Of a DNA stretch of 9,927 nucleotides, positions 6,739 to 9,927 are shown in pieces. Numbering within the stretch: position 1 is the first letter of the stretch; each line of letters starts with the position of its first letter. Origin of the DNA: Planctomycetaceae bacterium (lineage in GTDB: Bacteria; Planctomycetota; Planctomycetia; Pirellulales; UBA1268); contig CANGIH010000058.1 in NCBI GenBank assembly GCA_947453875.1, positions 1 to 9,927 of the forward strand, read 5' to 3'. The notes under the pieces were generated by a model. The model did not search any database and was not told the DNA's origin. It saw nothing but the letters and a program-made list of their open reading frames with translations. The position numbers were made by a program, and so were the translations under genes.

Positions 6739-7989
6739 TCAGCAAGCCTCGACGCGGGCCAGAGCCAGCTTGCGACGCTTGATGCAGTGGACGGCGATCA
6801 GACCACCGATGCCCATCGCGGCAGCGACCATGTTGCCCGGCTCGGGGACGGCGACGGCAGCGACGCGGAAGCCCAGCGAGCCAGAGGCGGTGGTACCGAG
6901 CACGAAGTTGTTGGCGGTGGTGTAACCGGTGTAGCTCGAATTGGCGTAGATACCGATGTCAGTGCTGAGCGTAAGCAGGCTGCCACCCATGCGGACCACC
7001 TTCGTCGGGTCGCCGACGGTGCCAATCTGCTGCGTGCTGATGCTCGAGGAGTCGGTCAGTTCGTTCACGTTGCCGACCATGTCCCACAGCCCGTAGGTCG
7101 AGACGGTGTTGGTGTAGGAGCCGACCACCTGCATGCCGTCGGCGGCGGTCGCAGCGTAGGCGGCAGTGTTCGGAGTCGACTTGTCGGCGGGGTTGACGGT
7201 GGCGACCGGCTGGGTGTTGCCGGAGGTCGGCCAGAGGTCATAGGTCCTGTCGGTTGCGTCGTAGAAGGCGGCCTTCGTCCACTCGTCGACACTCGGGAGG
7301 AAGACCTGGGCACCGGCGTTGCGGGCGGGGATGTTTCCGGAGGTCTGACCGTTGAGCGTGTAGCTGCCGGTCTCAGTGCTCGAAGCGGCCGTGGCACCAT
7401 TGGCATACCAGTTGATGAACCGAGCCGCCGAGAACCAGTTGACGAACGTCACCGGTTCGTTCGCGTAGCCGGACTTGACGGAGTAGGTGTAGCTGCCGGG
7501 CGCCCCGCTCCTGGTGATCCCACCGAGGCTGTTGGAGCCCATCTGCGAGACCCAAATGCTGTTTGCGTTGGACTTCCCTGCATCGGAGGTGTTGAGGAAG
7601 GCGGCGTACTGCGTGTTGGTCGTCTCGTAGGCCGAGATCTTGAAATTGGTGGAGACGGCACCGAGACCGGTGGTCGGGTTGGCGGCGTTGCCGATGCTCC
7701 CGACGGTCTTCCAGGTGAAGGTGTCGGCAGAGGCCGACGACACCATCGCGACGAGGGCCAGGGCGATGGCCCCGGCGAAGGCGCGGAGATCGGCGAGCCG
7801 GGCGCTCTGTCCGCTGCCAAAGAAGTGCTTGTTGCGGCGGCACTGCATTCCGCCACCAGACGAGCCGCCATGCCCCTTGCGACGCGGCTCAGACCGACGC
7901 TGCTTGCGCTGCATCGGTTCGTAGTTCCTCGAAACAGCCCCGTCGGCATCCATGTCCTCGAAGCCATTGATCGTCGAGAGTGCGTTCAC
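6739..7989 (-). CDS. Catalytically dead SUMF1/FGE-fold protein with PEP-CTERM surface-sorting signal
   Basis: A 416-aa protein from the GTG at 7989. Residues about 92-378 follow the formylglycine-generating-enzyme (SUMF1) fold: YETTNTQYAAFLN (121-133), PVTFVNWFSAARFINW (179-194), LPSVDEWTKAAFYD (231-244), YGLWDMVGNVNELTD (299-313), VVRMGGS (331-337) and LGFRV (372-376). The catalytic cysteine pair that follows GGS in true FGEs is absent, and the mature domain has no cysteine, so it is probably a binding or structural protein. The C-terminus is a PEP-CTERM signal: VPEP (381-384), a hydrophobic stretch to about 401, then KRRK, with a ten-residue tail ending in Cys. Exosortase would process it, but no exosortase lies in the window. 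The export signal is a hydrophobic segment at 69-86 ending SSASA-D, preceded by about 65 basic, Gly-rich residues. The GTG has AAGGG six bases upstream; alternative starts are TTG 8004, ATG 7914 and ATG 7848, the last giving an ordinary signal peptide. Confidence 0.88.
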   Translation of the reverse strand: MNALSTINGFEDMDADGAVSRNYEPMQRKQRRSEPRRKGHGGSSGGGMQCRRNKHFFGSGQSARLADLRAFAGAIALALVAMVSSASADTFTWKTVGSIGNAANPTTGLGAVSTNFKISAYETTNTQYAAFLNTSDAGKSNANSIWVSQMGSNSLGGITRSGAPGSYTYSVKSGYANEPVTFVNWFSAARFINWYANGATAASSTETGSYTLNGQTSGNIPARNAGAQVFLPSVDEWTKAAFYDATDRTYDLWPTSGNTQPVATVNPADKSTPNTAAYAATAADGMQVVGSYTNTVSTYGLWDMVGNVNELTDSSSISTQQIGTVGDPTKVVRMGGSLLTLSTDIGIYANSSYTGYTTANNFVLGTTASGSLGFRVAAVAVPEPGNMVAAAMGIGGLIAVHCIKRRKLALARVEAC

Positions 7990-8095
7990 GAGCGTCCCTT
8001 TCAAGTGATGTCCCGCGATGGGGACTGAAGTGCGATTCAGCGAGCGATTGAAGAAAACGGAAAGAAACCGATACCGACCAAGCGAAGACCTCGAA

Positions 8096-8221
8096 TCACA
8101 TCAGCGACAGGATCGAGGCGAAGAGCAGACCGACCGGAACCGAGCACATGGCGATGTCACGAAGCGTGAACGAACCGACCAATGACCCGGGCACGACAGC
8201 CGAACGACTTGCGTTGTTCAT
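8096..8221 (-). CDS. 41-aa putative small membrane protein
   Basis: A short frame from ATG 8221 to the TGA at 8098-8096 encodes 41 residues: a Ser/Ala/Val-rich polar half, then LRDIAMCSVPVGLLFASILS, which is hydrophobic enough for one membrane helix reaching the C-terminus. A strong GAGGA (centred near 8231) lies seven bases before the ATG, and about 30 of 40 codons end in G or C. An overlapping ATG at 8226 in another frame gives only an 18-residue product and has a poorly spaced ribosome-binding site. The ORF lies 69 bp after the receiver-like gene and 106 bp before the PEP-CTERM gene, all on the same strand, so it may be co-transcribed. I do not recognise a family. It could be a small membrane peptide or a leader ORF regulating the gene downstream. 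Confidence 0.5.
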   Translation of the reverse strand: MNNASRSAVVPGSLVGSFTLRDIAMCSVPVGLLFASILSLM

Positions 8222-8290
8222 CGGACATTCCTCGGGGTTAGGGGCGAACGAACGAAACAGTGAAAACGTGTACGGAAACTTCTCGGCTCA

Positions 8291-8827
8291 TCAGCCGAAG
8301 CAGGGGACGGCCCTTCGGGATCCGGTGAAAACTCCTCTGCGGTCAGCGGAGGCGAACCGCCGTTCGGTCACCTCGCGAGCCTCACAGAAAAGCGTCACCA
8401 ACGAGTCGCCGGCAGCGACCCCAGGAACGTGAGCGAAGGCCCCACGGCAGCGGGCCCACTGCTCGTGCTCGACAGAGTCGGTCGATCCGAACACCACAAG
8501 CAGCGTGTCGGGGCGGGCCACGAGGGCATCAACGGCGGCTTCGAGCCCAGCCAGATCCGCTGTCAGCGACGAACCCAGATCGACCACCACGAGCTGGAAC
8601 TCACCCCGCGACGCTGAATTCAGCTCGCTGGAGGCGAGGGGGGCTTGGCACTCCGTCCAGCCACCGAGTTCCGTGGCGGCCACCAGGCGACGGCGAAGGG
8701 CCGCGTCACCCGAGAGCACGATGCAGTTCAGATCAGTGGGGAGGGACCGTGCCATCCGCTCGAACGGCAGGGTGGCACGAGTCTGCTCGTGCATCATCAC
8801 TGCGTCGAAGTCGAAGGAGACGGCCAT
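8291..8827 (-). CDS. Degenerate response-regulator receiver-like protein
   Basis: A 178-aa soluble protein. Residues about 33-150 have the alternating strand/helix order of a CheY-like receiver: NCIVLSGDAALRRRLVAAT (first strand, acidic D41, first helix), FQLVVVDLGSS with D83 where the phospho-acceptor Asp would sit, and TLLVVFGSTDS with a Ser/Thr at the usual switch position. The conserved Lys of the fifth strand and the second Asp of the acidic pair are not evident, so phosphorylation is uncertain; a P-loop-less MinD/TadZ-like N-terminal receiver is another reading. There is no DNA-binding or enzymatic output domain. The ATG at 8827 is chosen because GAGGA lies about seven bases upstream; the longer frame to 8857 has no such site. 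It is the first gene of a likely unit with the 41-aa ORF and the PEP-CTERM protein. A short hairpin spans its stop codon (8283-8298). Confidence 0.7.
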   Translation of the reverse strand: MAVSFDFDAVMMHEQTRATLPFERMARSLPTDLNCIVLSGDAALRRRLVAATELGGWTECQAPLASSELNSASRGEFQLVVVDLGSSLTADLAGLEAAVDALVARPDTLLVVFGSTDSVEHEQWARCRGAFAHVPGVAAGDSLVTLFCEAREVTERRFASADRRGVFTGSRRAVPCFG

Positions 8828-8860
8828 GTCCACATCCTCAAAAACCCCCCAAGGCACTCC

Positions 8861-8874
8861 CCGGTGTCCACCGG
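8861..8874. promoter_or_regulatory. Palindromic candidate operator upstream of the receiver-like gene
   Basis: CCGGTG and CACCGG form a perfect six-base inverted repeat separated by two bases, 34 bp before the receiver-like ATG. The two-base centre is too short for a good RNA loop but suits a dimeric DNA-binding protein. No regulator is identified, so this is pattern evidence only. Confidence 0.3.
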
Positions 8875-9051
8875 ATCCTGCCTCGGGCTGGAAGAGAGGA
8901 GGTGCACCTGCCGTGCCAATTGCGTCCGGCGGTTTGAAAAATCCTCAAGAATGCTGTTTTCAGCCGAAAAGAAGGCATTTCTCCCCACCATGGGAGAGGA
9001 GGAGGGTTGGGGAGACTCCCTCACCAAAACGTGGTGCCACGGGGGTGAAAT

Positions 9052-9120
9052 GGCCGATCAACGGCCGAAAAAGCCGCTTTCCCCGGCCGAAACGCCGTTT
9101 CACCAGAATGGTGAGGCCGA
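9052..9120. repeat. GGCCGA repeat cluster
   Basis: GGCCGA occurs at 9052, 9063, 9085 and 9115, at offsets of 0, 11, 33 and 63 bases, close to 1, 3 and 6 DNA helical turns. Two copies open short hairpins of the form CGGC-loop-GCCG (9062-9076 and 9084-9097), and a diverged relative starts at 8961. In GC-rich DNA such a hexamer can recur by chance, so this is a moderate call. Confidence 0.45.
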
Positions 9121-9148
9121 TTCACCGAGATGGGGGCTCAGGCGCCTC

Positions 9149-9167
9149 GATCACCCTCGTGGTGATC
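9149..9167 (-). other. Hairpin just downstream of the sulfotransferase stop
   Basis: GATCACC (9149-9155) and GGTGATC (9161-9167) form a perfect seven-base stem with a five-base loop, starting seven bases after the sulfotransferase stop codon on the minus strand. A third GATCACC at 9172-9178 covers that stop. No T-tract follows, so it may act as an RNA 3'-end stabiliser or an inefficient terminator. Confidence 0.45.
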
Positions 9168-9173
9168 CAGGGA

Positions 9174-9927
9174 TCACCCCATTTCCTGGGAGCCCGATTC
9201 GGCCTCCAGCCGATCGGCGACCAACGCCACCGCCTCCCGGGAATAGAAGTCCCACTGGGGGCCGTCCGAATCGATCAGCCGGGCGGCAAGGCCCGCCACG
9301 TCGCACCCCCGGTAGAGCGGGCTCGTATTCCGGTCTTCCAGCGGCTCCCACAGCGTCTGAGCCTCCGGGTCGATCCCCGCCAAGGCTCGTCCACGGCTGG
9401 CGATCAGGTCCTCGTAGCGGATCACCCTCTCGGCAGGGAGATGGCGGGCGTATTGCTCGAAGCTCCAGGCAAGCATCGCCAGTTGTCGGCCGACCCGATC
9501 GGGGGCGGCGTCGAGCCGGCGGCGCAGTCCATCGTCGAACATCTCGGCGGCCGGTTGGCGTCCGTCGTTCCAGTTCGCCTCGGTGGTCTGCCAGGAAAGG
9601 AGCACCGCAAGAGGATTGCGGACCATCGCAAAGCAGGGAAATCGGCCCACGAGGCCTCCCAGCAGTGCCGTGAAACAGCTGGGATGCTTGATGACGAGGC
9701 GGAAATCAGCCGCCAGCGGCTTCTCAAACCGCACCACCCCCTCCGTCACCACCGACCGCCTCAAGCCCCCGGGCCCAGGGCTCGGCCCGTAGGGATTGTC
9801 GGGAATCACCCCATCCCGGCCACGGCTGATCGCCTCCCCCCGCTCGAGCAGCGTTTTCCGCTGGGCCGCGAGGAACGCCGAGATGGCCCCCCCCACTGCG
9901 GCGGCCGAGGGGAGGCCAAGGAGTATC
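9174..9927 (-). CDS. Sulfotransferase-family protein, 5' end beyond the window
   Basis: The frame is open to the right edge (first full codon at 9926) and gives 250 C-terminal residues; a GTG at 9896 is an internal codon, since in-frame coding continues upstream as ILLGLPSAAAVGGAISAFL. The first visible residues match the place of the 5'-phosphosulfate-binding loop of PAPS-dependent sulfotransferases, although the usual Lys/Arg after the Pro is missing. The 3'-phosphate-binding motif is clear as MVRNPLAVLLSW (Arg103 and Ser111 of the visible part), and VIRYEDLI (168-175) is typical of the family. Such enzymes move sulfuryl groups from PAPS to sugars, lipids or proteins; the acceptor cannot be told. 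The composition matches its neighbours. A hairpin follows its stop, and it is probably a separate unit from the receiver-like gene 346 bp downstream. Confidence 0.8.
   Translation of the reverse strand, partial: ILLGLPSAAAVGGAISAFLAAQRKTLLERGEAISRGRDGVIPDNPYGPSPGPGGLRRSVVTEGVVRFEKPLAADFRLVIKHPSCFTALLGGLVGRFPCFAMVRNPLAVLLSWQTTEANWNDGRQPAAEMFDDGLRRRLDAAPDRVGRQLAMLAWSFEQYARHLPAERVIRYEDLIASRGRALAGIDPEAQTLWEPLEDRNTSPLYRGCDVAGLAARLIDSDGPQWDFYSREAVALVADRLEAESGSQEMG

Larger units (their letters stand above)
8828..9173. other. 346-bp intergenic region with short repeats and hairpins
   Basis: No convincing gene lies between the sulfotransferase stop and the receiver-like start. The stretch holds a palindrome CCGGTG-TC-CACCGG (8861-8874), which is operator-like and close to the receiver-like start; three related units starting CAGCCGAAAA (8961), CGGCCGAAAA (9062) and CGGCCGAAAC (9084); four copies of GGCCGA between 9052 and 9120; and several CACC/GGTG hairpins. 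It probably contains the promoter of the receiver-like gene cluster and the 3' end of the sulfotransferase transcript. No standard -35/-10 pair is clear. Confidence 0.6.

Noticed and set aside
6700..8028. 442-codon plus-strand frame beginning MCGLFGI, like a class II glutamine amidotransferase.
   Set aside because: Only the first seven residues resemble that family. The rest is Gly/Val/Arg-rich with no domain, and it is antisense to the well-supported SUMF1/PEP-CTERM gene.
8797..9027. 76-codon minus-strand frame upstream of the receiver-like gene.
   Set aside because: It overlaps the receiver-like start in another frame, has mixed composition and no ribosome-binding site that I can see. A chance frame is likelier.
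8961..9167. CRISPR-like array.
   Set aside because: The repeated units are too short and too diverged and have no regular spacers; there are no cas genes.

Overview
The window is high-GC bacterial DNA with very strong G/C bias at third codon positions. The gene content points to a planctomycete, probably of the Pirellulales type. It holds a large membrane Ser/Thr kinase with an extracytoplasmic domain, a tiny exported CxxCH cytochrome, a secreted Pro/Ala-rich protein with a short C-terminal domain, a PEP-CTERM protein built on a formylglycine-generating-enzyme (SUMF1) fold, and a sulfotransferase. This lineage call is inferred from gene families; no rRNA or other marker gene is present.

Layout. 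The left edge holds the last 67 codons of an unrecognised plus-strand gene. It converges on a block of minus-strand genes. Read in the minus direction, these are the kinase (4504 to 2141), then the exported cytochrome (1946 to 1551) with its own candidate promoter overlapping the kinase stop codon, a strong intrinsic terminator (1521 to 1481), and a secreted low-complexity protein (1378 to 254). Divergent from the kinase is an HdeD/DUF308 membrane protein (4621 to 5229, plus) with an extended -10 promoter. Its 3' end overlaps the 3' end of a convergent MATE-family efflux transporter (6568 to 5132, minus) by 98 bp.

The right part is a second minus-strand cluster. A partial sulfotransferase runs off the right edge. 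A 346-bp gene-free stretch rich in short repeats and hairpins follows. Next come a degenerate response-regulator-like protein (8827 to 8291), a 41-aa membrane-type small ORF with a good ribosome-binding site (8221 to 8096) and the SUMF1/PEP-CTERM protein (7989 to 6739). A textbook intrinsic terminator (6698 to 6661) closes the cluster.

How the genes may work together. The kinase (signal sensing), the periplasmic cytochrome and the secreted protein all place functions at the cell envelope but do not form a recognised pathway. The receiver-like protein, small ORF and SUMF1/PEP-CTERM protein look like one transcription unit ending at a shared terminator. They are the best candidate for an undescribed module: a regulator-like cytosolic protein, a tiny membrane peptide, and a surface-sorted, catalytically dead SUMF1-fold protein with an unusually long basic N-terminus. 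No tRNA, rRNA, CRISPR array, transposase or IS end was seen.
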